The position numbers were made by a program, and so were the translations under genes. Shown piece after piece: positions 1-5,176 of a DNA stretch of 5,236 nucleotides. Where the stretch lies: the NCBI GenBank assembly GCA_015233755.1, contig JADFXA010000172.1:1-5236 (forward strand). The letters run 5' to 3'. The DNA comes from Desulfamplus sp. (GTDB lineage: Bacteria; Desulfobacterota; Desulfobacteria; Desulfobacterales; Desulfobacteraceae). The first letter of the stretch is position 1; every line of letters begins with the position of its first letter. The notes beneath the pieces were generated by a model that saw only the letters and a list, made by a program, of their open reading frames with translations, did no database searches and had not been told where the DNA came from.

Positions 1-281
1 TTGCCAGTGGATTCTTACCAGACGCTGATATTTACCAAAATACAGCTGCACGAATGATAACACTTCTATTAAAACATTATGATGAGAGGACGGCGATTAA
101 GATGTTTAAAAAACTCATCCCTTATTATTCAGCTGGATTTAAGTTTGGGCACAGCATAAGCAAGCAGCTACTTAAACCTGATAACTCTGGCGAAATATAT
201 AATGTTATTGATGAAATTTTTATAAAAACTTCTCAAAATATAGAGACTGTTGAACGCCCTAATCTACATCTATTTTTATAA
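1..281 (+). CDS. tRNA-dihydrouridine synthase-like protein, C-terminal part (5' end outside window)
   Basis: The reading frame is open from the left edge (first whole codon at position 3) to a TAA at 279-281, so this is the last 92 residues of a longer protein. The visible part is alpha-helical. It has the pattern of the C-terminal helical domain of Dus enzymes (DusB-like): a helix with KHYDERTAIKMFKK, then IPYYSAGFKFG, then a last helix with EIYNVIDEIF. In E. coli DusB the same place reads as a helix, an R-K-H..WYL stretch and a closing helix. Dus enzymes are cytosolic FMN enzymes that reduce uridine to dihydrouridine in tRNA; the FMN barrel and catalytic Cys would lie upstream of the window. 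The ATG at 54 is internal, since the frame stays open and family-like before it. The gene converges on the ModE-like gene with only 9 bp between stops. The assignment rests on a short, weakly conserved domain and is moderate. Confidence 0.55.
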   Translation, partial: ASGFLPDADIYQNTAARMITLLLKHYDERTAIKMFKKLIPYYSAGFKFGHSISKQLLKPDNSGEIYNVIDEIFIKTSQNIETVERPNLHLFL

Positions 282-290
282 CCAAGGTTG

Positions 291-674
291 TTAATTTTTA
301 TGATTGTTGATAACAATATGGTTTCCAAGGGTCTTCTCAAATTCATCATCCGTTATTTTTTCTATACTCTTATAAACTTTTTCAAACTCTTGGATAAGCG
401 ACTCTGCTAAAGGTGTCAACTTAGAACCACCTCCTTTAGAACCACCTTGTTTTGTAATAAGCAAAGGAGCCCCAAGTCGATTTTCAGTTGACTTAATCCT
501 TGACCATATTGCCCGATAACCCATATTAAGCGCTTTAGATGCTCCAAGAAGAGAGCCATGCTCTTTAATAGCATTTAACATCCTCAATCTTCCTAATCCA
601 AAAACAACATTTCCATCGTCATCTTCAAGCCATATTTTTGAACGGGTATGGAATATCTTTTTTTTATGAGTCAT
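291..674 (-). CDS. ModE-like winged-helix transcriptional regulator, DNA-binding domain only
   Basis: This 127-residue protein resembles the N-terminal DNA-binding domain of the molybdate regulator ModE (LysR-type winged helix). Around residues 14-32 it has KIWLEDDDGNVVFGLGRLR. The helix-turn-helix spans about 38-66 (HGSLLGASKALNMGYRAIW), followed by the family's glycine-rich wing with K-Q-G-G-S-K-G-G-G-S-K-L-T at 75-87 and a dimerising helix at about 88-108. The C-terminal Mop (molybdate-binding) domains of full ModE are absent, so it probably does not sense molybdate through a Mop pocket. Such one-domain versions are known in anaerobic Proteobacteria. The ATG at 674 has an AAAAGG ribosome site 6 bases upstream. 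The gene lies downstream of the aldehyde dehydrogenase on the same strand, 146 bp away, with two inverted repeats between them. The regulated genes cannot be told from the sequence; the dehydrogenase or the gene itself are candidates. Confidence 0.82.
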   Translation of the reverse strand: MTHKKKIFHTRSKIWLEDDDGNVVFGLGRLRMLNAIKEHGSLLGASKALNMGYRAIWSRIKSTENRLGAPLLITKQGGSKGGGSKLTPLAESLIQEFEKVYKSIEKITDDEFEKTLGNHIVINNHKN

Positions 675-713
675 AAAGCACCTTTTATTAATTTTGAGAA
701 GGTCTTAAAAGTG

Positions 714-741
714 TCAGTTCTTGCATTTGAGCAAGAACTGA
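714..741 (-). terminator. Perfect 11-bp hairpin between aldehyde dehydrogenase and modE-like gene
   Basis: TCAGTTCTTGC (714-724) and GCAAGAACTGA (731-741) form a perfect 11-bp inverted repeat with a 6-nt loop. It sits about 80 bp after the dehydrogenase stop and 40 bp before the modE-like start. Read on the - strand the stem is followed by CACTTTT, a short T run, so a weak intrinsic terminator for the dehydrogenase is the first reading. An operator upstream of the regulator gene is the alternative. Confidence 0.5.
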
Positions 742-752
742 ATTTGTCCTAA

Positions 753-774
753 ATTCTATTTTATAAGATAGAAT
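753..774. promoter_or_regulatory. Inverted repeat ATTCTAT...ATAGAAT, possible operator
   Basis: ATTCTAT (753-759) and ATAGAAT (768-774) are perfect 7-bp arms around an 8-bp AT-rich centre, in which a further two pairs and one G-T pair can form. The repeat lies 79-100 bp upstream of the modE-like start and overlaps A/T-rich hexamers that could act as a - strand -10 box. An operator for autoregulation is plausible but inferred. The AT-only stem without a T tract makes a terminator less likely. Confidence 0.3.
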
Positions 775-820
775 ATAAACTTTGTAGTATCTGTCTAACC
801 AATACCTACCAAAATTAATA

Positions 821-2254
821 TTACTTCCCCAAAAATATTTTGTAAACCAACTTATGAATCATCTTCCCATAAGGCGGATAGACAAATTTCCCGCTGTTAA
901 ATCGTGGTTTTATAAGCACAGCCTTTGCTTTTGAAAAAGTTAGAAATCCCTCATGTCCATGATATTGTCCCATACCAGATTCACCTATTCCGCCAAAAGG
1001 CATAGCATCTTGTGCTACATGAACAAGAGTATCATTTATAAGGGCACCACCTGAATGTGTATGAGTAAGCAAATGGTTTACCCGCTCTGTGTCATAGTCA
1101 AAATAATAAAGAGCTAATGGCCTTGGTTTTTGATTGACAAACTCTATTACATCTTCAAATTTATCGTAAGGAATAATAGGCAAAAGAGGGCCAAAAATCT
1201 CTTCTTGCATAACTTTCATCTTATAATCAACATTTAGAAGCAAAGTTATTGCGATCTTTCTTGAGTTGCTCCAAGTGCCATCAACAGTGTTATAAGGCTC
1301 TTGGGGTGGATTAAGAGCAATAACCTCAGCTCCCTTTGCTTTTGCATCATCAATAAACTCTAAAAGCCTTGAATACTCATCCTCATTAATAATTGAAGTG
1401 TATTGAGGGTTGTTTTTCATAGCGGGATACATTTTTTGAATAGATGCTTTAAAGAGTCTTACAAATTCATCTACTCTTGTTCTTGGGCATATAACATGGT
1501 CAGGAGCAACACATGTTTGACCCATATTAAACACTTTACCAAATGCTATTCTCTCTGCTGCGTCTTGCATTGGGAAATCTGAACTTATAATCGCTGGAGA
1601 TTTACCACCAAGCTCTAAAGTTACAGGAGTAAGATTTGAAGATGCTGCCTTCATAACTTGACGACCAACAGATGTTGAACCAGTAAATACAAGGTGATTC
1701 CACTTTTTTTCAGCAAAAGAAGGGCCAGAACAATTATCTGCTGTAATAATAGATACATGATCTTCCTGAAAATAACTTCTAATCATTGCTTGAAGTGTTA
1801 TTGCTGTATGGGGAGTATTTTTACTCATACGTATAATAACTCTATTGCCAGCACCTAAAGCACCTGCTAATGGTCCCATTGAAAGATATATTGGGTAATT
1901 CCACGGTGTAAGGACTCCTATCACACCAAGCGGTTGATAAATAACCATTGATTTAGCGGGCTGAAATAACACTCCTGTTTGTCTATGAGATGGCTTCATC
2001 CATTTTGACACCATTTTTTTTATATAACGAATATCCTCAACAGAAGGTATAATCTCAGCAAGAAGGGTTTCGTCTTTGGAGCGGCAGCCAAAATCCATAT
2101 TTGCAGCATTTACCAATTTATCTTTATATTTCAATATTCCCTGTTCAAGACGCTCAAGACTCTCAATTCGCTCTTTTGCAGATGGCATAAGATTTTTGTT
2201 AAAAGCTAATTTTTGTGCTTCAAAAATGCGGTCAAGTTCGGTTGTATTTGACAT
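821..2254 (-). CDS. Aldehyde dehydrogenase, ALDH3 / coniferyl aldehyde dehydrogenase type
   Basis: This NAD(P)-dependent aldehyde dehydrogenase of 477 residues has the normal length of the class 3 group and should oxidise an aldehyde to the acid in the cytosol. Its marks are TPWNY (116-120, with the oxyanion Asn119), FTGS (190-193, nucleotide loop), LELGGKSP with the general base Glu214, GQTC with the catalytic Cys248, EEIFGP (351-356), and the tail MPFGGIGESGMGQYHGHEGF (418-437) typical of the ALDH3/CalB-like branch. All catalytic residues are intact. The C-terminus (about 455-477, FVYPPYGKMIHKLVYKIFLGK) is basic and somewhat hydrophobic, perhaps a membrane-touching tail as in fatty-aldehyde dehydrogenases. 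The ATG at 2254 has AAAGGA 7 bases upstream. The true substrate (aromatic, such as coniferyl aldehyde, or long-chain aliphatic) cannot be decided from sequence. The ModE-like gene follows it on the same strand. Confidence 0.93.
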   Translation of the reverse strand: MSNTTELDRIFEAQKLAFNKNLMPSAKERIESLERLEQGILKYKDKLVNAANMDFGCRSKDETLLAEIIPSVEDIRYIKKMVSKWMKPSHRQTGVLFQPAKSMVIYQPLGVIGVLTPWNYPIYLSMGPLAGALGAGNRVIIRMSKNTPHTAITLQAMIRSYFQEDHVSIITADNCSGPSFAEKKWNHLVFTGSTSVGRQVMKAASSNLTPVTLELGGKSPAIISSDFPMQDAAERIAFGKVFNMGQTCVAPDHVICPRTRVDEFVRLFKASIQKMYPAMKNNPQYTSIINEDEYSRLLEFIDDAKAKGAEVIALNPPQEPYNTVDGTWSNSRKIAITLLLNVDYKMKVMQEEIFGPLLPIIPYDKFEDVIEFVNQKPRPLALYYFDYDTERVNHLLTHTHSGGALINDTLVHVAQDAMPFGGIGESGMGQYHGHEGFLTFSKAKAVLIKPRFNSGKFVYPPYGKMIHKLVYKIFLGK

Positions 2255-2261
2255 CTATCTA

Positions 2262-2272
2262 TCCTTTAAAGG
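2262..2272 (-). promoter_or_regulatory. Ribosome binding site of the aldehyde dehydrogenase inside a 10-bp palindrome
   Basis: The - strand AAAGGA that sets the dehydrogenase start is part of the perfect palindrome CCTTTAAAGG (2263-2272). No other strong site lies near the ATG at 2254, which supports that start. Because the palindrome includes the ribosome site it could be masked by self-pairing or by dimer contacts; this is only a possibility. Confidence 0.45.
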
Positions 2273-2460
2273 TTTAGTAATACCATTTCTATTTATACTT
2301 CAAACGGTCATAAATTTAGCTTTTATATATGAAAAATTCAAGTTATGAACGAAAGCAGGATATCACTACATATTAAGCACTACAAAATGGTAATAAAAAT
2401 GGATATCCAAGCTTTTACTTGGTTGACAAAAACTTTATCTTAATAAATAACATTGCATCG
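2273..2460. promoter_or_regulatory. Divergent intergenic region with candidate + strand -35 box
   Basis: This region separates the dehydrogenase (- strand) from the DUF4259 stub and small acidic protein (+ strand), so it should hold two divergent promoters. On the + strand an exact TTGACA lies at 2423-2428, but the AT-rich stretch after it (2441-2456) offers only poor -10 matches, such as TAACAT at 19 bp spacing. On the - strand a TATAAA (2292-2297) could be a -10 box without a clear -35. Short palindromes GGATATCC (2401-2408) and CCAAG/CTTGG (2407-2422) are also present. No gene is seen here. Confidence 0.3.
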
Positions 2461-2473
2461 AAGGAGTAATGTT

Positions 2474-2548
2474 ATGGGTGCTTGGGGAACAGGAAATTTT
2501 GATAGGATGGGTATTTAGATGCTTATTTAGCAAGTGAGGCTCAACAAG
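2474..2548 (+). pseudogene. 5' stub of a DUF4259-like gene, frameshifted and truncated
   Basis: A good ribosome site (AAGGAG, 2461-2466, 7 bases before the ATG) leads into MGAWGTGNFD, the hallmark N-terminus of DUF4259-type proteins of unknown function. The frame then gives RMGI and stops at TAG 2516-2518. If one base is supplied after GATAG (around 2506-2509), the other frame continues as DGYLDAYLASEAQQ, which fits the family's usual FDxDxxLDxL pattern. A single-base deletion is therefore the simplest cause. The coding sequence then runs out at about 2548, where the ribosome site of the next gene begins, so the rest of the gene, normally well over 100 codons, is missing. It is a gene remnant whose promoter and ribosome site may still serve the gene behind it. 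The frameshift could be a sequencing error, but the truncation could not. Confidence 0.68.
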
Positions 2549-2563
2549 AAAGGAGCTATTGCC

Positions 2564-3001
2564 GTGGGAATGACTTACTGGATTCACATATTGAATGGTA
2601 GAAATATGTCCAAAGAGAGCGATGATCATTCAATGATGTATCGCTTGTCTGAAGAACTTGATATTGAATGTGATAAACTTGGAATTCCGCGGCTTTCCTC
2701 ATTTTCTGACTTCACTGATTTGGAATTATGTGTGAATGAAGATGAGGATGAGTCGCAAGATGAACTAATACCAGATGAAGAAACAGGTTATGGATATGGA
2801 ATAGACGACATGCAATGGTTTCCCATTTCATCTGGCATATCTTGCATAGAGGCTTTGCGTAAACATGTCGCAGATGGTTGGAATCCAGCTCTCAATGAAA
2901 ATGATAGAGCAGAGTTGATTGAAGAATTTGACGATTGTATTGCTCACTTAAACTCTGCTCGGATTGAAACTGGCAAGTTCCATTTAGCTGTAATAATGTG
3001 A
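2564..3001 (+). CDS. Small acidic conserved hypothetical protein
   Basis: I do not recognise a named function. The protein (145-146 residues) starts (VG)MTYWIHILNGRNMSKESDDHS, which has the look of a conserved family N-terminus. It continues with a region rich in Asp and Glu (LCVNEDEDESQDELIPDEETGYGYGIDDMQW), then a helical part with IEALRKHVADG and LIEEFDDCIAHLNSARIETGKFHLAVIM. It has no signal peptide or membrane segment and is very acidic, so it is probably a small soluble cytosolic protein. The start is GTG 2564 or ATG 2570. AAAGGAG at 2549-2555 is 8 bases from the GTG and 14 from the ATG, so spacing favours GTG while the family-like MTYWIHI favours ATG. The frame also runs back to a GTG at 2534, but that lies before the ribosome site. 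It follows a DUF4259 stub and converges on metV with 18 bp between them. Confidence 0.72.
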   Translation: MGMTYWIHILNGRNMSKESDDHSMMYRLSEELDIECDKLGIPRLSSFSDFTDLELCVNEDEDESQDELIPDEETGYGYGIDDMQWFPISSGISCIEALRKHVADGWNPALNENDRAELIEEFDDCIAHLNSARIETGKFHLAVIM

Positions 3002-3019
3002 TTACAACACTGAACCCTA

Positions 3020-3670
3020 TTACCTATTTTGAATCACAGTTCTCTGTGTCTGGTTTTGCCACTCCATAACCGGCCTAATTTTAAGGATATTATCTAATCT
3101 ATCCTGAGATTTTAACCTGTTGTAAATATCAACCCATGCACATGGAATATTGCTGCTAATTTCACAATTACCCTTGTTTGTTCCACCACATGGACCGTTA
3201 AATAACCCCTTTGCACATCGTGTTACAGGGCAAACTCCACCTGTAAAACCCACAACACAATCTCCACAGGCTCTGCACTTCTCTTCATACACTCCAACTT
3301 CTCGGTCAATTCCAATTGCAATGGTGTTAACTGCTGGAAAAATAGGAGTGGCAGGATAAATTTCAGCCATATATTGGGCACCTGCTCCACAAGCCATTGA
3401 TAGTACAGCATCAAAATCTTTTATAAAGCTTCGTGTCTCCTCAATAAATGTAATATTACACTGACGTTCCACTGTATAACCTTTCGCAACTCTTGAAGAT
3501 AGCTCTGATTTAAAAAATATATTGAGATTTACGCAAAGTCTCTCCACCTCCTTTTGCCCACCTCCAAGACAGACAGAAGCACAGCCGCCACATCCAAGCA
3601 CTAAAATATTTTTAAATCCTTCTATTGAATCAACAATTTCATTGAAAGTCTTTTCTTTGATTTTAATCAT
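3020..3670 (-). CDS. metV: MetV-type protein (methylenetetrahydrofolate reductase C-terminal domain family)
   Basis: This 216-residue cysteine-rich protein matches the MTHFR C-terminal domain family, known as MetV in acetogens, where it binds Fe-S clusters and pairs with the flavoprotein MetF to pass electrons for methylene-THF reduction. It has 14 cysteines. CGGCASVC (27-34) sits in a Rossmann-like start (NILVLGCGGCASVC). C94 lies in SMACGAGAQ. A ferredoxin-like CRACGDC (132-138) is followed by CPVTRCAKGLFNGPCGG (147-163), C169 and PCAW (176-179), the family signature. The ATG at 3670 has GGAG 5 bases upstream. It is the last gene of a three-gene operon, 17 bp behind the Fe-S protein. No metF follows: the next gene is convergent. 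The family call is strong. The partner, and whether it works on methylene-THF here, are inferred. Confidence 0.87.
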   Translation of the reverse strand: MIKIKEKTFNEIVDSIEGFKNILVLGCGGCASVCLGGGQKEVERLCVNLNIFFKSELSSRVAKGYTVERQCNITFIEETRSFIKDFDAVLSMACGAGAQYMAEIYPATPIFPAVNTIAIGIDREVGVYEEKCRACGDCVVGFTGGVCPVTRCAKGLFNGPCGGTNKGNCEISSNIPCAWVDIYNRLKSQDRLDNILKIRPVMEWQNQTQRTVIQNR

Positions 3671-3687
3671 TTCATCTCCGTAAGAGG

Positions 3688-4128
3688 TTAGTTTTCTGAA
3701 TAAGAGTGATATACTCCCTGAGATCTCAATATTCTGCGTCCAATTGCTAACAACTCAGGAATATTGATTCCAAGAGGGCATGAACATCTGGTGCATAGAA
3801 CGCACCTTTTCCACAAGGTCTCCCTCATTTCATAAAGTTCTTCCATAGTTACCTTCCCCTTTTTTTTGTAGATTACACCAATAGAGGTAATAAATTTGTG
3901 GGATGGCATGTGTTCTGCTACCTTCTCTTTGCTTCTATAAAGAAAACAGCTATCTGCACAGAGCGTACAATGTGCACAAACTTTCAGAGCTGTTGCTATT
4001 TGATGCTTTTTCTCTTTTAATATTGCATTGATCTCTTCAACACAAACTTTTTTGCTAATCTCAACTAAATCTTTTTGCTCAGAAGAAGGCTCATCTTGTT
4101 CAAACAATATACTATGGTTAGATGTCAT
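3688..4128 (-). CDS. HdrC-like iron-sulfur protein, two-cluster relay
   Basis: This 146-residue soluble protein resembles the Fe-S part of HdrC / TmcB / DsrK-type subunits, which carry electrons between a membrane cytochrome b and a cytosolic partner. The first cluster motif is CAHCTLCADSC (51-61), with a normal CxxCxxCxxxC. The second is CVLCTRCSCPLGINIPE (109-125), where the third and fourth cysteines are only two apart (CxxCxxCxCP) instead of the usual four. An N-terminal helical stretch (about 17-48) precedes the clusters. It is shorter than HdrC and has no CCG (cysteine-rich) domains, so it is an electron carrier and not a catalytic heterodisulfide-reductase subunit. The ATG at 4128 follows the cytochrome gene by 15 bp; a GGA overlapping the upstream stop codon (TAAGGA) is the likely ribosome site, at a slightly long spacing of about 12. 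It is co-transcribed with the cytochrome and metV. Confidence 0.85.
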   Translation of the reverse strand: MTSNHSILFEQDEPSSEQKDLVEISKKVCVEEINAILKEKKHQIATALKVCAHCTLCADSCFLYRSKEKVAEHMPSHKFITSIGVIYKKKGKVTMEELYEMRETLWKRCVLCTRCSCPLGINIPELLAIGRRILRSQGVYHSYSEN

Positions 4129-4143
4129 TTTATTTTCTTATCC

Positions 4144-4866
4144 TTAAATTTTCAACTCTTTGATTCTCAAACCATTATTCATCAATACAACACGGGTAAT
4201 GATAAAATAGATCATGTGTATGAATTTGGTAAAAGGTATGGATATAAGCATTATCTCTCCTGACAATATGTGAAGATGGAGCATTACAGTATAATTAAAT
4301 ATCTGATGATGAGCCATAAATCCTGTTAAAAAAGGGGCAGCGGCAATTGCAAGCATGATATAGTCGCTGCTTGTAGTTATGGATTTAACTAATGGGACAG
4401 TCAACCTTCTAATGAGAAAATATAGGCAGCAAAGAATGATAATAAAAGTCAGGATTGTTGAAAACTCAGAAGATAAGCTTGGAAAAGATACTCCTAAAGC
4501 TGACTCAAAGAGAATATTATGCCCTAACACCATAAAAGGTGAAAAAATTAATAATAAATGAAATAATGTTGTAACAAAAATTGTCAAAGGATACCTCCCA
4601 AAGAGTGAGTATTTCAACATAGCAAATTTATAAATAAGTGAATTGAAATCAGGAAGGTGTCTAAATAACTTTTTAGTAAATATCTTTTTATTATTTGCAG
4701 TTGTCGTCTTCTCTCTGTTTACGCTTGAGTATGAGATAGCATTTAGGCGTGTCGTACTTTGTTTAATAAAAGGATAGAGCTTGATGATTTGAAATATAGT
4801 TCCTGCTATGAACAGCAAAAAAGATGTCCAGACCATAGGCCCACTGATAATTTGATATAAAGACAT
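4144..4866 (-). CDS. Membrane cytochrome b, TmcC / NarI-gamma-like
   Basis: This 240-residue integral membrane protein belongs to the haem b family that includes nitrate reductase gamma (NarI), DsrM and TmcC, which link (mena)quinone to a cytosolic Fe-S partner. From the ATG at 4866 the N-terminus is MSLYQIISGPMVWTSFLLF, with a first membrane helix at about 9-30. A polar basic loop (36-80) follows, then about four further helices (92-115, 128-151, 166-187, 194-225). Likely haem ligands are H103 and H116 around helix 2 and H199 and H217 in the last helix. The 18-residue gap of the last pair equals that of NarI H187 and H205. GFMAHH and HILSGEIMLISIPFTKFIHM are family-typical. A TTG start at 4911 is possible in frame, but ATG 4866 gives the usual family N-terminus. 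It is the first gene of the operon with the Fe-S protein and metV. Confidence 0.85.
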   Translation of the reverse strand: MSLYQIISGPMVWTSFLLFIAGTIFQIIKLYPFIKQSTTRLNAISYSSVNREKTTTANNKKIFTKKLFRHLPDFNSLIYKFAMLKYSLFGRYPLTIFVTTLFHLLLIFSPFMVLGHNILFESALGVSFPSLSSEFSTILTFIIILCCLYFLIRRLTVPLVKSITTSSDYIMLAIAAAPFLTGFMAHHQIFNYTVMLHLHILSGEIMLISIPFTKFIHMIYFIITRVVLMNNGLRIKELKI

Positions 4867-4926
4867 GATATTTTTCCAATAGTTCTTAAAAGTTCCAATA
4901 TAAATTAACAATTCTGCCCAACATAT

Positions 4927-4951
4927 AATATGGGTAATTTTTAACCATATT
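4927..4951 (-). promoter_or_regulatory. Hairpin-forming inverted repeat in the leader of the cytochrome b operon
   Basis: AATATGGGTAA (4927-4937) and TTAACCATATT (4941-4951) pair at 10 of 11 positions around a 3-base centre. It lies 61-85 bp upstream of the operon's first start. If transcription begins near 4960 it would form a hairpin in the mRNA leader; as DNA it could be an operator. No T run follows on the - strand, so it is unlikely to be an intrinsic terminator. Confidence 0.35.
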
Positions 4952-4965
4952 TTGACCCGCTTAGG

Positions 4966-4996
4966 GTATAATAAATCTCTTATTAAAATTACAATT
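4966..4996 (-). promoter_or_regulatory. Weak promoter candidate for the cytochrome b operon
   Basis: On the - strand TTGTAA (4991-4996) is followed after 15-18 bases by the overlapping -10-like hexamers TATTAT and TTATAC (4966-4973). Matches to a sigma-70 promoter are partial. The placement between the upstream palindromes and the leader hairpin makes it the best local candidate, but it is a guess. Confidence 0.25.
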
Positions 4997-5000
4997 TATT

Positions 5001-5025
5001 TTTCATAACACGTTGTGTCATAAAA
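5001..5025. promoter_or_regulatory. 25-bp imperfect palindrome upstream of the operon, candidate operator
   Basis: TTTCATAACAC (5001-5011) and GTGTCATAAAA (5015-5025) are inverted copies at 9 of 11 positions around the centre GTT. It lies upstream of the weak - strand promoter at a place typical for an activator or repressor site. I do not recognise the motif as a known regulator's consensus. Confidence 0.4.
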
Positions 5026-5039
5026 TTCAACTTTGAATT
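5024..5039. promoter_or_regulatory. Perfect 16-bp palindrome AATTCAA-CT-TTGAATT
   Basis: Two exact 7-bp arms (5024-5030 and 5033-5039) flank a 2-bp centre. It abuts and overlaps by two bases the 25-bp palindrome beside it, which suggests tandem binding sites for one or two dimeric regulators between the operon and the divergent TetR gene. The AT-richness of the region makes chance formation possible. Confidence 0.35.
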
Positions 5040-5098
5040 ATTAACAAATAAATCTATTTGACTTTAATAAAATCAGGTGTTATTTATCCTGTCAAATC

Positions 5099-5114
5099 CT
5101 GACTGATTAGTCAG
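5099..5114. promoter_or_regulatory. Palindrome CTGACT-GATT-AGTCAG, candidate TetR-family operator
   Basis: Perfect 6-bp arms (5099-5104 and 5109-5114) flank a 4-bp centre. The TGACT...AGTCA form is common among operators of TetR-family regulators. It lies 63-78 bp upstream of a TetR-like gene and just upstream of a TATAAT box (5148-5153), so autorepression by that regulator is the natural reading. The binding protein is inferred from proximity. Confidence 0.45.
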
Positions 5115-5147
5115 TTCAATAAAATTATTATACTATTTTATAGTTTT

Positions 5148-5153
5148 TATAAT
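5148..5153 (+). promoter_or_regulatory. Candidate -10 box of the tetR-like gene
   Basis: An exact TATAAT lies 24-29 bp upstream of the TTG start. At 17 bp spacing the -35 position holds only TTATTA (5125-5130), a poor match, which would suit a promoter that needs help or is weak. A second TATAAT at 5161-5166 runs into the ribosome site and is too close to the start. Confidence 0.35.
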
Positions 5154-5176
5154 CTTTTAATATAATGAGGGACTAA

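Larger units (their letters stand above)
4867..5176. other. 310-bp divergent regulatory region without a gene
   Basis: This stretch separates the cytochrome b operon from the tetR-like gene. It is very AT-rich and holds four inverted repeats (4927-4951, 5001-5025, 5024-5039, 5099-5114), a weak - strand promoter candidate and a + strand TATAAT. I see no convincing coding sequence; only the alternative TTG start of the cytochrome (4911) would reach into it. Confidence 0.6.

Noticed and set aside
280..289. AACC-AA-GGTT between the Dus-like and ModE-like stops as a bidirectional terminator.
   Set aside because: A 4-bp stem without T tracts is too weak to support the call.
2076..2348. Open frame on the + strand opposite the start of the aldehyde dehydrogenase.
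   Set aside because: It is antisense to a clear ALDH coding region, has no family-like sequence and no good ribosome site.
2279..2394. An 8-bp inverted pair TACCATTT (2281-2288) / AAATGGTA (2385-2392) around about 100 bp, like the ends of a miniature transposon.
   Set aside because: The arms are short, AT-rich and without flanking target duplications, and the interior shows no mobile-element features. Chance is enough.
2435..2629. Open frame on the - strand across the DUF4259 stub and the start of the acidic gene.
   Set aside because: It has low-complexity composition with no recognisable motif, and it lies opposite sequence with clear ribosome sites and coding patterns on the + strand.
2474..3001. 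The stub ATG at 2474 is in the same frame as the acidic protein, separated only by two TAG codons (2516-2518, 2528-2530), which could suggest UAG read-through (pyrrolysine-like).
   Set aside because: The stretch after the first TAG (MLI, QVRLNKKGAIAV) is not family-like, whereas the other frame is (DGYLDAYL), and the acidic gene has its own ribosome site. A frameshift plus deletion explains it better. No other gene here ends in TAG, but the sample is too small to argue from.
3150..3414. Open frames on both strands overlapping metV in other frames.
   Set aside because: They are shadows of a strongly conserved cysteine-rich coding region.
4867..4911. A longer N-terminus for the cytochrome b from a TTG at 4911.
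   Set aside because: The extra 15 residues are not family-like, no ribosome site precedes the TTG, and ATG 4866 gives the expected start just before the SGPMVW helix.
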